From the NCBI GenBank assembly GCA_020063545.1, contig JAGUUF010000240.1:1-6335 (forward strand): a DNA stretch of 6,335 nt, given 5' to 3'. The DNA comes from Cytophagales bacterium (GTDB lineage: Bacteria; Bacteroidota; Bacteroidia; Cytophagales; Cyclobacteriaceae). The translations under genes were made by a program, and so were the position numbers. Within the stretch, counting starts at the first letter, position 1. Each line of letters begins with the position of its first letter. This document shows, in pieces, positions 6,255-6,335 of this stretch. Under the pieces are notes generated by a model. The model did not search any database, was not told the origin of the DNA, and saw only the letters and a list, made by a program, of their open reading frames with translations.

Positions 6255-6335
6255 TCACGGCTGGTTGGAAATGGCCTTATAAATATCCGGCAGGTTTCGG
6301 CCGAGGCCGTCATAGTCGAGGCCGTAGCCCACCAC
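6255..6335 (-). CDS. hpt: Hypoxanthine (guanine) phosphoribosyltransferase, C-terminal 26 residues (partial)
   Basis: Only the 3' end is in the window; the gene continues past the right edge. The visible protein is VVGYGLDYDGLGRNLPDIY followed by KAISNQP and a TGA stop. VVGYGLDYDGxGRNLPxI is the well-known C-terminal block of bacterial hypoxanthine/guanine phosphoribosyltransferases; the family's conserved aspartate and the GRNLP segment close the purine site. The enzyme salvages hypoxanthine and guanine to IMP and GMP with PRPP. It precedes adk by 81 bases on the same strand, so nucleotide salvage and adenylate balance may be co-transcribed. The identification rests on a short stretch but is a close match; specificity for hypoxanthine versus guanine cannot be told. 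Confidence 0.85.
   Translation of the reverse strand: MVGYGLDYDGLGRNLPDIYKAISNQP

Overview
The window is a densely packed piece of a Bacteroidota chromosome, and the protein sequences fit the Cytophagales or a close relative best. The clues are the gene set, an Obg with SKSD in place of the usual NKxD, a DnaJ keeping only one of its two zinc sites, a short adenylate kinase, and an almost complete lack of Shine-Dalgarno sequences. The order-level placement is inferred from protein flavour, not from a search. All nine genes lie on the minus strand, so transcription runs from the right end of the window to the left. No tRNA, rRNA, CRISPR array, insertion sequence or phage gene was seen, and no gene-free stretch exceeds about 120 bases.

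Reading in the direction of transcription, the right third holds the 3' end of a hypoxanthine/guanine phosphoribosyltransferase gene (hpt), then adenylate kinase (adk), a 43-codon membrane-protein ORF, and the ribosome-assembly GTPase obg. The small ORF overlaps the adk stop codon (ATGA) and ends 3 bases before the obg start, so adk, the small ORF and obg look like one translationally coupled unit. Its themes are purine nucleotide balance and GTP-dependent ribosome maturation.

The middle third begins with an 83-base gap upstream of grpE, the best promoter region in the window. It contains a sigma-54-like -24/-12 element and, just upstream, a partly symmetrical motif. grpE and dnaJ follow with 11 bases between them. 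They encode the nucleotide exchange factor and J-domain co-chaperone of DnaK; dnaK itself is not here. DnaJ has only two CxxCxGxG motifs (canonical II and III), so zinc site I is missing.

The left third holds a secreted beta-repeat protein of unknown function, then a two-gene ABC-2 type exporter: an ATPase of the NatA/YhaQ type starting with GTG, and a NatB/YhaP-like permease that runs off the left edge. The secreted protein may work with the exporter or at the envelope, but only proximity supports this.

Most of the window is conserved housekeeping sequence. I found no undescribed multi-gene system. The points most worth a second look are the 43-residue ORF between adk and obg, the halved zinc domain of DnaJ, the unusual promoter before grpE, and the unassigned secreted protein.
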